A program made the position numbers and the translations under genes. The notes beneath the pieces were generated by a model, which ran no database searches, was not told the origin of the DNA, and saw only the letters and a list, made by a program, of their open reading frames with translations. From Icerya purchasi (Eukaryota; Arthropoda; Insecta; Hemiptera; Monophlebidae): 64,000 bases of DNA. Each line of letters opens with the position of its first letter. The stretch's first letter is position 1. This document shows, one piece after another, positions 44,111 to 55,725 of this stretch. The stretch covers positions 133,374,172 through 133,438,171 of the forward strand of contig CM077115.1 of NCBI GenBank assembly GCA_039619475.1, written 5' to 3'.

Positions 44111-45250
44111 TGAGAAGAGCGGTTTTATTCGAATTTAGGCGTAATTAGATGAGATTTATGGTCGCGAGAATAGTAAGCAACGAAACTATGTGGATGTAGC
44201 GTGCCTGTCGTCAAAGTGTCGTCGAATTCGCTGCGAATAAAGCACGCGTAATTATTAGACGTGTATACAGACAGCAGCAGCGTCTAAACTCAAACTCCCC
44301 GGCTCACCGATTTATATTTATCGTTTTTAATCTCGCCTCTAAAAAACCGAATTCCGAGCCCCGATTGATTTACCTTTCTCGTTTTTAATTTAAACGCCAA
44401 TAATTTTTTTACACTGGCAATCGACTGAAAAAGCTCGACTGAGGTTCAAGAATGTGGACGGAAAATTCTCGACGGCGGCTCTGGCTGATGCAAGTCGACA
44501 CACGCAGTCGCAACAACGGGACGAAGAACACAGGTCGGAGAAGAGGAAACATCGTAAAGAGAATCGAGATCAGGATCGGGAGTCGCATATTGAATGGCTG
44601 GGTCTTCAGGAACGCACGGAGCCACCACGCGAGCCGGGAACGCGAACCGGGAAAGCGAGCTGAGAACGCTCGCCTATCGGAGATACGTAATCGGATGAAG
44701 TCAGCGAGCGGCGATAAAAGAGCGAAGACATTTTTATCCGCGACGGAGCGTTTGTCGCCGCTTCGGCCATGCATGCTGCCTGCCAGGCCAGATATTTCGC
44801 ACATTCGCCGCGCCCGAAGAAAAATTTATTGAAATTCCTTCGAACGTCTATCGATACGGCACAAAGACGCCTCTCCTGTTTTCCACCTTTAACCCTTCCG
44901 CCACCTCTCCTTTCAGGGCCTGCGAAAATTTTAATTTAATCCTCCCCGCCAAACCCCTTTCGCGTTTCGTTGCTGTTGCGCTGTATGATGACGAGCCACT
45001 TTTATTTTCTAAACGGATTTCCTTAATTTCCATTTGTTTTTCCGTTTTCCGTGCGTACATGTGCGCGTTTCTTTCCTCGTTTTTTTTTTTTCTTTCTTAA
45101 ATCATCATCTCGTTGTTCCGAATTCCTGATACACGTAAGTATGTTGATGCGATTTGTAAACTGGCGAATCTTCTTCCCAGGAAGATTTCACACCGAATTG
45201 AAAACAGCATTGACAGTATCGGTCGATCGGGATTGAATGCGTCTTACATT
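44111..45250. other. GC-rich island with overlapping open frames
   Basis: Between 44390 and 44830 three frames are open on both strands, which is expected in GC-rich DNA. The most protein-like is plus 44391-44663, very rich in charged residues (QQRDEEHRSEKRKHRKENRD) but with no domain or clear splice acceptor. I cannot choose a coding frame. Confidence 0.3.
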
Positions 45251-45270
45251 TAAAGAGTCATTAAATCATA

Positions 45271-45415
45271 TTTTGTTGTTTTTTTTTTTGAAAATTGCCT
45301 TCGATCCGACTCCGGTTCAATGACTCTGTGGTCAACGAATCAGACCGTTTCGCGGTTGTCCTAATGCGCTAGCCGTCGTCGTTGATTGCTCTTCCGACCG
45401 CAGAAGAACATGAGG
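45271..45415 (-). repeat. tRNA-derived SINE, copy S5 (diverged)
   Basis: On the minus strand a GGCTAGCGCATTAGGACAAC stretch resembles the tRNA-derived part of SINEs, and GGTCTGATTCGTTGA about 30 bp later is a box B-like word. The body ends in GTCGGATCGAAGG-CAATTTTC, then an A run followed by CAACAAAAT, the same word found past the A run of S2. The head is diverged. Confidence 0.5.
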
Positions 45416-45530
45416 ATGCTAAAATTCCTTTGGCATGTTTAAAAGCATATACATATATGGAATTCTGCATTTCCAGAGTCGCAGAAAAGTACGCTGATTT
45501 TTAAGTTTTAAGTGAAACCTAGAGCGAACG

Positions 45531-45565
45531 TTTTCTTTCTTTCGTTTTCTTTCTTTCGTTTTCTC
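45531..45565. repeat. Pyrimidine minisatellite
   Basis: Two and a half units of TTTCTTTCTTTCGTTTTC in tandem. Confidence 0.92.
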
Positions 45566-46518
45566 AACAAAAGGCCACGTTTAATTTTCATTTTTTCTAC
45601 CGGATATTTACAAAACTGCTGTAAGTTCTGTAAAATTCGAAAAAAAAAAAAAGAAACCGAAAAAAAATTTTATACGTGCAGTTCGGTTAGTTTTTCGACT
45701 GCATTCGATAACTATAACTTGACCGGTAATTTATCGAAAGAATATTTAAGTTTCATCATTAATATAAATAACAACGCCCGATTAAAATCTAATAATTGTA
45801 TGTATAAAAAAAAGATGTACAACATAATAAATAATAAACAAATCACCACTAATGTACGCATAAACGGTTATTTCGCGTTTACATCGCTTCAATCGTGCTC
45901 CAATTAAATAAGAAAAATTACAATATAGAGTGAAATACGGAAAAGAAAAAAAAGGAGCCAACAAATCGGAGTAAATGAAAATTATAATATTAACAAAATC
46001 GGTGCATTAAGTAATACAAAAAGGCAACTCAAACGTAAAAACAGCGTAAACAACAACTAGGGGCAAAATTTACACATTTCAATTCAAATGTGTACGAAAT
46101 GGAAAAAAATGTTAAAAAGCTAATATATAAGCATATATTTATTATTAGACGATGATAGCTTGAAGTAAATTAACGTAATTCGTTTCAATATATAAAATGT
46201 AGTAAATGTAACAAATTTTATATTGGAAAAACTAAAATCCACGCCGACCACCTATAAAAATGCAAAATAAAACAAAAACACTGAAATTTCTACGTTATTC
46301 GCGAAAACATATTTTATCGTGCTTTTGAAGAATTATAATTTTTAATATTTAAAATGTTACATTATATTTTCCGTATCATTATTTTAGAAAGAATAAAAAG
46401 GGGGGAAGTTTAATTCCACCCTGGTGTTAATAATCGACAATACTCGTCTGTAACTGAACAACGGTTTTATTATTTTGTGTTAATTAAACAAAAAATGCGA
46501 AATAAAGTGTAGGTAGAA
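45566..46518. other. Very AT-rich sequence, nothing recognised
   Basis: A 131-codon plus-strand frame spans 45512-45907 but its composition only reflects AT richness; no domain was recognised. Confidence 0.4.
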
Positions 46519-46711
46519 GCCGTCGCGATAGCCTCGTGAACGCTTCATTACTGAGATAGTAGTCATTGGTTTGATACTCAGCGACGGCCGAAAAAAGTAC
46601 AGATTGACAAAAACTGAAAGATTAACTTAAATTAAAATTGATTAAATGATTAGTTAATGGCCAAATTGCATTTAATGCTAGACCAAGAAAAAAAAAAATA
46701 AAAAAAAATGT
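46519..46711 (+). repeat. tRNA-like SINE S3 with closed acceptor stem and A-tail
   Basis: GCCGTCGC at 46519-46526 and GCGACGGC at 46581-46588 are perfect complements and would form an 8-bp acceptor-like stem. Between them lie box A-like TAGCCTCGTGA (46529-46539), an anticodon-arm-like ATTAC/GTAGT stem with a 7-nt loop, and box B-like GGTTTGATACT (46568-46578). The anticodon loop lacks the normal U33 and the T-stem pairs poorly, so it is not a functional tRNA. An AT-rich body of about 100 bp and an A-rich tail (46685-46709) follow, as in a SINE. Confidence 0.68.
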
Positions 46712-47301
46712 AGGAAATTTTTTATTTAACGGATAATTAAATATTTTATTTTTGCGCAGAAGTGTAGGAGTTCTCTTTTGAAGAAGAAAATGCGGTCGAC
46801 TTTCTTAGTAAATACATGAATTTAAATCGTTGACCACGTTACGTCAACGGGGTAACACTTGTGCGTTAGGGGAACGCATTTTCCTCTACTACGAAACATA
46901 TCTTTGAGAAAATACAAAATAAAATGGAAGAAATAAAAATTTTTTCTACTAATAATCGTAAGTAATATCGAATATTTAGCAGTGATTTAGAAATAATAAA
47001 ATAATACTAAAAGACTAAAAATATTTCGACTTTGCGGGGAGAGACCTCTTATATCGGAAAGTGAAATAACAAAAAACATTTTAAATATACAAATTCCATC
47101 GAGCAATCCATTTTGTAATATAAATACATATTCAAAATAATAAAAAACACACAAAAAAAAAAAAGAAACTAATTTAAAAATCATACACAAAAAAAAACTT
47201 GTATTTCAATATTCTAATAATTAATTAACAACTCTTATAACATTTGTTACTTAAAATTCTAATATTTTATAAAATTTTAATATACACGTATACACATATA
47301 C

Positions 47302-47306
<5 letters not shown>
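46712..47306. other. Very AT-rich sequence, nothing recognised
   Basis: No gene, RNA or shared repeat was recognised. Confidence 0.4.

Positions 47307-47372
<66 letters not shown>
47307..47372. repeat. (TA)n microsatellite, longest in the window
   Basis: About 33 TA units with one AA interruption near the right end. Confidence 0.97.
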
Positions 47373-47375
<3 letters not shown>

Positions 47376-47559
47376 TTTAAATACTTTATGTCGTTTTGCG
47401 TCAATTGTTAGCTATTTTCTATAAACTATTATATAACCATCATCATGATTACGTATTTTAAAATTCGGAACTAGTCAATGATTGTTTAGATAATGCATAT
47501 TTGTCTATTTTTTAATGTATTAAAAAAGAAATAAGCACACACAAAAATGTGTTTTGACA
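47373..47559. other. AT-rich sequence, nothing recognised
   Basis: No feature was recognised. Confidence 0.4.
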
Positions 47560-49700
47560 AAGATTATAACTGTATTTCTAATGACCGGGCTGCGGCGACC
47601 CTCTTTTACATGCGACCCGCAAGACCCCACTTTTAAGCCCGCCATTTTTCCCCTTTTTCTTTTATTTCGTTTCGCTTCGTTCGGAAAAAATAGATTAGAG
47701 ATCGAAATTATAATAACATTTTACAAAGTCCGGATTTTTTTTCAATTGGGCACGCTCAAAGCGCTTTTATCCGACTTAATCTTTTAATTTGATCCGCAAA
47801 GGTGTGCGTATAGACAGATATAGAAGGCGATAAAAACGGTCAGCTCGCCGCTAAATGTGTGCCAGTAGAACAATTAAAACGGATTTCCGAATTGTTTTTC
47901 AATTTTATTACCTTTGCCGAGAAAGACGCGATGGTTTTATTGGGTTTTTTTTTTTTTTTTTTTTTTTGCACTTTATTCCAATTTGTTTCTTTTGCAACAC
48001 CCTAGCATCATTAACGATTAAAAATGTAGAGAGAGCCCCTTCGAGATCCCGACTAAATTGGTCTCCCGCTACGCGTAAGAGATTACGCGAGATTTATCGA
48101 GAATTTTCCAACACTTTGGAGGTTCTGAGAGCACATTCCTTGCGCGCAACAGCCGTTTAAATTTTCCGATTAATCGGAATGTTTATGTGTTGCGGTTTAT
48201 TATTATTCCTCCGTTATTTCAGAAGCGCGCAAGAAGTAAAAATAAGTATAGGTTTATGTCGTTCAATTGCAACTTAGGAGGAAGTACCACGATGTGTTAT
48301 TCTGCAATCGCAGATGGCGCTCTAGTTGGTTTGTCCGGCAGCATCGCAGAGAGCAAAATCCCTTCGAATTACGCTTCGGCGGGGCCTCAGGGAGAGAGGT
48401 ACTGCCGATTGGAGGTTGTTTGATTCGGGGAAAATCCAGGGGTGAAAATGCCAAATGGGAAAATTTAAAAAAACGGAGAAAGAAAACAAGACTGTCCGGT
48501 TCCGAACACGTTTGTGTACAATATTAACAGCGGGGGAATTTGTCGGTCAAAGATTTTTCGAAACCTATGATGATATTCTTGTACGCGAAAAACGTAATCT
48601 TTACACGAATTTCCCGTGAATGACGTCGTGGACGCAACAGATTATTAGATCGCGCGCGATAAAGACACCGAAACAGCAGTCTGTGGCCGTACAGACGGAA
48701 CAGGGAATGAAAGAGTTTCTACAATTAGGATTCGACAAAGGCGCGTAAAAATGACCGTAAATAATAGATATCGGACAAGGTCTGGCCTATTGTTTTGCGT
48801 ACGCGTAGAAAAAGATGCGAGGAGGCCCTAGAACATCAGTGATGATAATAGTAATGATAATTATTAATAGCGGTAGTAGGGATAATAATAACTCCAGCGA
48901 GAATTATTAAATAAATAGTGAAATCGGCGCGCGTTCGGGTTCGGAAACAGCGACGTAGATAAAAGCGCTGAAAGTAAACTAGCCGGCTGCGGCGCGGCGG
49001 AGAGCGGTGGGCATTTTTTGGCCTTTGGAAGCACCGATGCTCTTGTTTACCAGTTAGCGATCGACCGGAGTTGTATCTTCACTTCTCTCTACATATCTGC
49101 TGGCTGTGATCGCATATGATGCGTCGTGCTCGTGTGGCGCCTAGCTTTTGTTGCCTCGACTCTTCCACGCTGCAGATTAGCAAATAAATGCCTGATGCGG
49201 CACCGCTAATGTAATCGGGGTCGCGTCGGCGAAGAACTGATTGTTTATACACACTTTGCATATTTTCGTTTATATTAGGCCGGAAATAATGTACGACGCT
49301 CTCGTTATGCTCGATGCCCTGCGTTCGACGCTCTAGTACGCAGCACGCTGTATGCTCTACACTCTGCCATTTCGATAATTTGACAGATCGCATTTCGTTC
49401 CGTTTGTTTTCCTACTTTTATAAATACGCGCCGACAAGTGCACCTCTATTATCTGTGTTGGTAATTTCCATTTTTGACTAGGCCAACTTTCGCCTGATGA
49501 GAAGCAGTCACAAAGCCGCCGCCCGACGTGATTTATATTCTCCGTATCGGCGATAGGTCGGCCCCGGAAATCGGATTCCAAATGAATTTCATCCGGCTGT
49601 TATTGTTTCACCTTTGCAAAAGCGCACGGCCGCGCTCCCTATATGCCTTTAAATTCGGATGCTTCCTTTCATCGTCTTTTTCTTTTTCGAAAATACACCA
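47560..49700. other. Large GC-richer repeat-poor island
   Basis: CpG-rich, with only a T run (47946-47967) as obvious repeat. The part near 48920-49030 is especially GC-rich (GCGGCGCGGCGG). Several short frames overlap on both strands without a domain. It is a candidate regulatory block or promoter region by composition only. Confidence 0.35.
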
Positions 49701-50766
49701 CCGATAGTTGATAGAATGTTTGAGTTTTCCGCTCTGTGATGTTTTCAAATTGTTTTAATTTTCTCGTAGTTGTATTTTTTGTCTCTGTTTTTTTTTTTTC
49801 CATATAGAAATCTTATTGATTGCCAGCAAATGGGTCTTACTCGATTCCCCTCATATGTGCCTGGCAATAATGTGGAAAAAAGCAGAAAACAAACGTCTCT
49901 CACGAAAAATGCAACTAAAGTCGTAATTACGCGATCCGTGTAAATTAATCTTATCAGTCAACTGAAATGTTCTCTCGAAGTGTCTGTCGTATGATTTTTG
50001 CACATTTAATAATTGCACCGAATGCGCATAAAGAAGAACAACAATATATCTAACCAGAGTACAGCTTTTTCCTTTACCGAGAAATGTTCAGTGGAAACAG
50101 CAAGTGTCATTATGCACGGCTGGGCTATTCCGTCTATTATAACGGCTAAGTTGAAATTTCCAAAAGTATATTTTTAACGATATGACGCGTAAAAAAAGTA
50201 AAATTGTTTCTCATCGTGTTTCAATTAATTTTTCGAATAATTATTGTTCGAACACTGCTCGTAATAGGATTTGAAAAACTTTTACCTTATTCGATCAGTG
50301 TGGTATACTGACAAAAAGTTTACACTGCTTTCAAAATGCGATCGAGAAGTGAGGTACAGGAAGAAAAATAAAAAAAAATTAACCATCGAAACTGTTTTAA
50401 AAAAATCTATAAAGTTGAGATTGTCAGTAGATTATCAGTTGCACGCTTAGCAAAAAAGCAGGGCATTCCGTCAAAGTAACGAGAGAGGGGGGAAATACAA
50501 CTTTTAAAAATAAACATTGTTATTTAAATTTAAATTTATCGCGAATTTAAAAAAAAAAAGAAACGGTCTATAACACTAGTTTATAATTTAAAAAAAATCC
50601 TTTTCTATACAACTAACACGCTGCCCAATAACGAAAGTAAAAACACAAATAAAAATCACCGGCAGTAATATCTGTTGTTCCCTTTTCACAAATAGTTTTT
50701 AGCGGAAAAGAAAAGAAAACTAAAATCAAAACAAGATTAAAAAAAAAAAAAAATAGTTTCGTAGAT
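49701..50766. other. AT-rich sequence, nothing recognised
   Basis: A-runs lie at about 50549-50560 and 50739-50753. No gene was recognised. Confidence 0.4.
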
Positions 50767-50847
50767 TACAAGGGTGAGCAAAAGTCAGGGTGCACTATCG
50801 AAAACTGTATGTCTGCGTTTGCACCCTGACTTTTTCCCACCCCTGTA
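50767..50847. repeat. Minute MITE-like hairpin, 28-bp terminal inverted repeats
   Basis: The arms at 50767-50794 (starting TACAAGGGTGAGC) and 50820-50847 (ending CCCACCCCTGTA) match at 25 of 28 positions, with a 25-nt loop. The ends begin and finish with TA next to a CAAGGG/CCCTTG-type terminus, as in some Tc1/mariner-derived elements. It could equally be read as a pre-microRNA-sized hairpin. It sits 30 bp from the poly-A end of the family B copy. Confidence 0.85.
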
Positions 50848-50876
50848 TGTGTGTATGCCGTTTTTTTTGCTTTTTT

Positions 50877-51445
50877 GCTTTTTTTTTTTTTTTTTTTTGA
50901 GTGCTGTGTGCAGCTGCTGGGGCTATTACGAGACACTACGGCGGTAAGATCGCTAAATGACTCGGAACAAAAACCAGTTGTATAACTGAATATAGTATCG
51001 GCGATATTCAAGGACGAGTTAGCTAGAAATGACTGCAAAGACACTATGCGGGGTGATTAGAGCGCTGAAAAGCAAAAGAAAGACACTCCAGGAGAAGGTG
51101 TTTTATTGAAGTGGCAGGAGGGAGGAAACAAAAGGGGCACTCGTAAAGTTGAGATGATCGTGCGTCAGAGAAATATATGTCCGATGCGCGGAGCCTTGTC
51201 CGAAATATAGGTTCTAGGAAGGTCGGACGGAGGGAACCAAAATGCCCCGTGTTTTATCTCCCTCAGAAAGCGAGCTTGTTCGGAGAGTCCATCTTGCTTC
51301 CATCGGGATTGCACACTAGGATTTGTACGGACTTTTCTATGTCGGGGAAGGGGGCACGGCATGAGTAGACTCAGCAGCAGTGTACGCTAACAAATTACCC
51401 ACAAGTCCCCAGTGCGGTCTGGCACCCGCATTCTGTAATTCGTTA
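50877..51445 (-). pseudogene. Non-LTR retrotransposon family B, copy 2 (RNase H end to poly-A)
   Basis: The minus strand from about 51440 reads a degenerate RNase H tail (HWGLVGNLLAYTAAES, matching SHxGxxGNxxADxxA). It then reads RFLREIKHGAFWFPPSDLPR and KAPRIGHIFL, the 'LxxIKPxxxxW...RLRIGHTxLT' block. The terminal knuckle follows as LYECPFCFLPPATSIKHLLL-ECLSF. The end reads VIAPAAAHS and runs into a poly-A tail, seen as the T run at about 50876-50900. This ordering is the standard C-terminal layout of I-clade-like elements. One or more frameshifts and stops kill it. Confidence 0.88.
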
Positions 51446-52682
51446 GGAGGATGATATCAGCTTTAGGATTTTTATATAATGGTACATTTGAGATTATAAT
51501 CGAGACTTCTTCCTTTTTGTAATTGTTTCTGGGTTAAGATGAGCCCGGGGAAGAAAAAAGTACCCCATCTGTTTTTCCGATTATTCTCGGCCGTCAGTGG
51601 TCGATCTATGCGATAACTTTAAAAACGTATATCATCGATTAATCAAAATTTAACTGGCTGGGGAAACCAGGTTTTCAGGTTAGTATTGGCCGTCGCGCGG
51701 ACAAACATAATCAGTTGCACTAGCGGAGTTTGACAAAAAAAAAAGTCATCTATGCACTTTGCGAATATCACTTAAATCTTTAGGCCGGTTCGCATCGACC
51801 GTTTGGCCTTCGCGACGCGATAACATTGTCGGCGATTAAAATGAAAACGTTATTTAAATAATCGTTGTCGGATTTTGTCGGAGAACAGCAGCAGCACGCT
51901 CGAATGTAAACTTCTAACCGCTTTATCGTCGCATCTTACACGCGATCAACTGCCGCCTCCCGGCGCCCTCTAAGTATGTAATAATTAAGCAGTTTAAATT
52001 CAAGCGGAACAGCACATAAATTAAGTCGACGCTAAAAAAGAGATTTAAATTTTACAGTTTAGTCGAGAGAGAGAACAGAAACGATATTTATTATGCGTGT
52101 TACTGGAACAGCAGACACTAATGCGTTTAGCGGGAGGGGCTGGAAAGATGTGCCAGTTTTATTCGTTTTTCATTTTTCGTTTTTTCTTCGTTTTTTATTC
52201 GTCTTTCTAGCGGAACTTAAAATCTGCCTTATGTACTACCTATACTTTTAACGGCCGCTACCGTCTGACATAAAGCAAACTTTTAAAGCATCTTCGAAAA
52301 TCCGGGTAAACTTTAAGTTCATCTGGCTCTGAAAAAGTTTAAAAAGGGCGAAAAGAAGACTACTCGTTTTATAATATTACCGTTAAAATATTTGCTCGCA
52401 AACTTTTTCAAGCAGTAAATACACTTTACGCGAGATAGACTTTGTTTATCGCCGCTACACGCCGTAATTAGTTCAAAGTCGACGATTATACGCCGAGCAG
52501 AAATTATCGGGGGCATTTTCGAAAATACTCTCAAACCGGTTTTTGGTAGTTCTGACTTTGGTCTTTTCTCGTGTCTTAAAACCGGCGGATTTATACGGTG
52601 ATTTCGGAGTATTTCGTTTTTTTCCGTAGACAACGTTTGATTGTTTGAATTTCATTTTTTCGGCTATTCCGTGTCACTGAAC
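51446..52682. other. Mixed sequence and GC-richer island
   Basis: The first 150 bp may continue family B upstream of its RNase H tail but no motif is readable. From about 51640 to 52620 composition is balanced with frequent CpG and no repeat. No coding domain was recognised; the minus frame at 52319-52633 (104 codons) is unremarkable. Confidence 0.3.
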
Positions 52683-52855
52683 AAAAATGGAAGCTTTCGG
52701 AATCGGAACTGTTGTGTAGCTGTGGCGAGATTCAAATGATGCCGCACTTTGTTAACACTTGTGCGAAGTATACACAGTTTCAACAAAAGATTGACTGGGA
52801 TTCTCTCTTGAGGAAGGCTCAGTAGAATGGCTGACAAGCGTTAATTTATAAATAG
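52683..52855 (+). pseudogene. Non-LTR retrotransposon C-terminal fragment (CxCG...H...C type)
   Basis: The plus strand reads KWKLSESELLCSCGEIQMMP then HFVNTCAKYTQFQ. This matches the 'KWxxxxSxxCxCGxxQTMxHIVxxC' knuckle at the C-terminus of jockey-like endonuclease-reverse transcriptases. It continues to SLLRKAQ with a stop, and after a frameshift reads EWLTSVNL, equivalent to the usual 'AxEWLxxLDI' end. No RT core lies upstream, so it is a truncated copy of a third lineage. Confidence 0.75.
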
Positions 52856-55069
52856 ACGACGATATTTCATAATTTTGTAATTTCGTAATTTTGTATTTTT
52901 AATCTAAATTTTACTTTGATAAGCGCGTAATTGATACGATAATATAATAATCATCATCATAGTTGCTTCTTGCCCTGTATCAAGAAATTGTATATACATT
53001 CATACTGCTCGTTTTCTAGAGAGAGTTATTATTTCCTGCTGGGGGTTTTCTATAGGCAAGTTCGTTGTCTCTAGTACCAACCGTCCTTACAAGTTAATTA
53101 AATATTTTTACTTGTCATTATTGATAACTGACAGATTGTTACGGAAAAGAGTTAGCTACCTTAATTAATAATTCTCTACATAAAATTTAAATAGCGAGTT
53201 TAAAGAGGCCTCTGGGCTCGCGAGAAGCCTTTTATCCCCGCTTATTTAGTTCTTTCGTGGTGAGTAAATATTCCTATTGTACACTATTTTTTACGTTAAT
53301 TTAACTAAATGTACTCATCACGCACCTTAACATGCACAGGCCTACGCATCTGCCGACGGGTATACACAATTTATTTTCGTTATTGGGGTTACCAGGTGCC
53401 CGTAAGTTGTTCGAATTTAGCGAGGGTTTATCTTCCGCAGATTTCAAAATACGTCTATATCGCTATTTATATCTATATCCGATTTTACTTACACTTTGTA
53501 ACTATGTGCTATCCTTAACCAAGTGGTTTGTCTCTCCGCTGACCATAACCATCCGACGCACCAATATAATTTGCTTTTAGCATTTCATGTTTTTATTTCA
53601 CTAAACAGAATACTAAAAAATAATACACACATATATATGTATATTATTTCGTTAGACGCAAACAAGCCAAAAACGTGCTATTCGCGCATAGACACTTTAT
53701 CATCAACCAAACCAACCTTCTTATCATCATTATAGATAGCTCGTCGGTGCGATAAAGTGCCGGTGAGCATGATATATTCACCTGTTATCATTAAATTATA
53801 TTACTAAAATTGTAATTAGGTCTACCTGTATAAATATAATATTGTAATTTCCGTTAAAGTGCGCTCGTCTTCAGCGAAACTTCTGAAAATGGTCTCTTGC
53901 GCTCTCCGAATGTTACCCCTATATCTTAGAGCCTGATATCTGAAATCGGAAATCGAATATTGCCTATACCGAGGAGCAGACACCGATCATTCCAAAAAAT
54001 GATTACCTTACTTAATTACAAAAAGATGAAATCACCCGTTTACAATTGCGTGGCTAATTGATAATACCAATTTTTATGCACACTACGTCGTCCAATGTTT
54101 TAATGTTCCTTCGTAATGCGCGACATGTTCTCACGAGTACCTAATGACTATTTTACTCTCCTGTCGATATCTTTATTCTTCATTTTCAAAAAAATACTCT
54201 CCGACTGCGGGCGCTATCGCAGATGGAAATCTAAACTCTTTTTAAAAAAAAGAAGTCACGATTATTTTAATGATTCTCTGTTGTTCGTTCCTTAAGCACA
54301 TCGGCCCGCCGTGGGGTTCTATACCAATTCTTCACCGTCGAGTATTATCTGTGAAACGGCAGGTAAACAAAAAAAATCCGGAGAAGTCTTCTTATCTGGA
54401 ATTGTGAAAAAATCAACTTTTTTCTTTTGGCATATTCTTAAAGTTTACTGTCACCTTTCAGAGCTACTCGAGAGAAAATTTTAGAGTTCCGATAATTTTA
54501 ACGGAGTTGTAGGCTATTTCAGTAGTGTAGCAACTAAGGCTACCAAAGCAAATCGGACAATAGACGCCGTACTACAGTGTCCGACTACGTGACCATTTTC
54601 GGTACGAATACGTTATATATAAATGTATGAATATGGGTAACTTCAACAACACTCGAAATATGTTCAAGTCGAAAAAGGCACATTCTATATAATGTAAGCG
54701 TTACACATGTACCATTCTATGACTTAGACCGCCGCGGCTAAACTTGCTCAAAACTTTCAACGCAAACTACTCTTTTTTCAACATGGTGGTTGACAGGATG
54801 TCTCTGGTTAACCAATTTACTTCAAATTTTGTTACCAACCTTTCAATATGTTATTATATAACCTTCTATCGTCTCTACCACTTTTATATCAAAAGTTATT
54901 TTTTTTAATATTCTTAAAAAAATTATGAAAAAAGAGCTGAAAAATGCCTTTTGATTTTCAGACAGCTGTCACTTTGCGGAAAAATATTTTCCCACTTTTC
55001 TTACGTAGATGCTATAAGACGAATCTTTATTTTTAATTTTGTTTCAGATGACCAGGAGGGCTGCCAACC

Positions 55070-55072
<3 letters not shown>
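52856..55072. other. AT-rich unique sequence, nothing recognised
   Basis: Short TA repeats occur near 53465 and 53626. No gene, RNA gene or repeat shared with the rest of the window was recognised. Confidence 0.35.

Positions 55073-55100
<28 letters not shown>
55073..55100. repeat. Poly-T tract
   Basis: A run of about 28 T residues, possibly the tail of an unrecognised minus-strand retroposed copy. Confidence 0.95.
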
Positions 55101-55104
<4 letters not shown>

Positions 55105-55579
55105 ATCGACAAATATTAATGAATGGTAAAAATATATGTATTCTTTTTTTCTTTTTTTTTGTCAAGCTCGACAAAACGCCCCAAAAAAATTAAGCCTCTA
55201 GACCACAATACTCCCTTAATGTAACAAGTGCCATTGACAGTTAAAATATTAACACTGTTATTTACCATGGAACCGTAAATTAGGGAAAATAAACTTTGAT
55301 AAAGTTGTTTTCATGTCTGGCCTAATAGATTTGTAAGAATGGATACTGTATTTATCGGTACTGTATTCGTCAAAGTATTCACTGATACTATTCGAATGCT
55401 CATAAGAATAAAGCAATAAATATTATGTATTTTCGTGTTTCTTTTCGGTTCTGCTATGTATTTATTTCATTCAAAAATATATTCTTATTGTACTTTACTT
55501 ACCAATCTCTGCAAGCGAATTTAATTTTCTTGACTAATGATAGTAAAAGCAAGTTCCGTACCATTGATAAGGTATCATG
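55101..55579. other. AT-rich sequence, nothing recognised
   Basis: No feature was recognised. Confidence 0.4.
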
Positions 55580-55725
55580 TTAAGCTTTTCATAATGTACT
55601 CTAAACCGAATGTATATGAAAGGATTGTTATAAGCACTAGTTTCTTTCTACTTGAGATCCGCTTTTACATTTCCATATTTCTCCGCTACCTAATTCAATT
55701 TCGGATTAGGTATAGAGCGGCAAGT
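55580..55725 (+). repeat. Dispersed repeat R3, copy c
   Basis: TAGTTTCTTTCTACTTGAGA, TCCGCTTTTAC and, about 45 bp later, GATTAGGTATA with GCGACTT match copy b at 30.1 kb in order and spacing. The first R3 blocks (TTGACAGG...TTCACAATC) are missing, so the copy is truncated or decayed on its left. Confidence 0.62.

Noticed and set aside
44409..44832. Overlapping 126- and 131-codon frames on opposite strands as genes
   Set aside because: Simultaneously open frames on both strands are expected in this GC-rich segment; neither has a domain.
46519..46588. Functional tRNA gene
   Set aside because: The acceptor pairs perfectly, but U33 is missing, the T-stem pairs badly, and a body with an A-tail follows.
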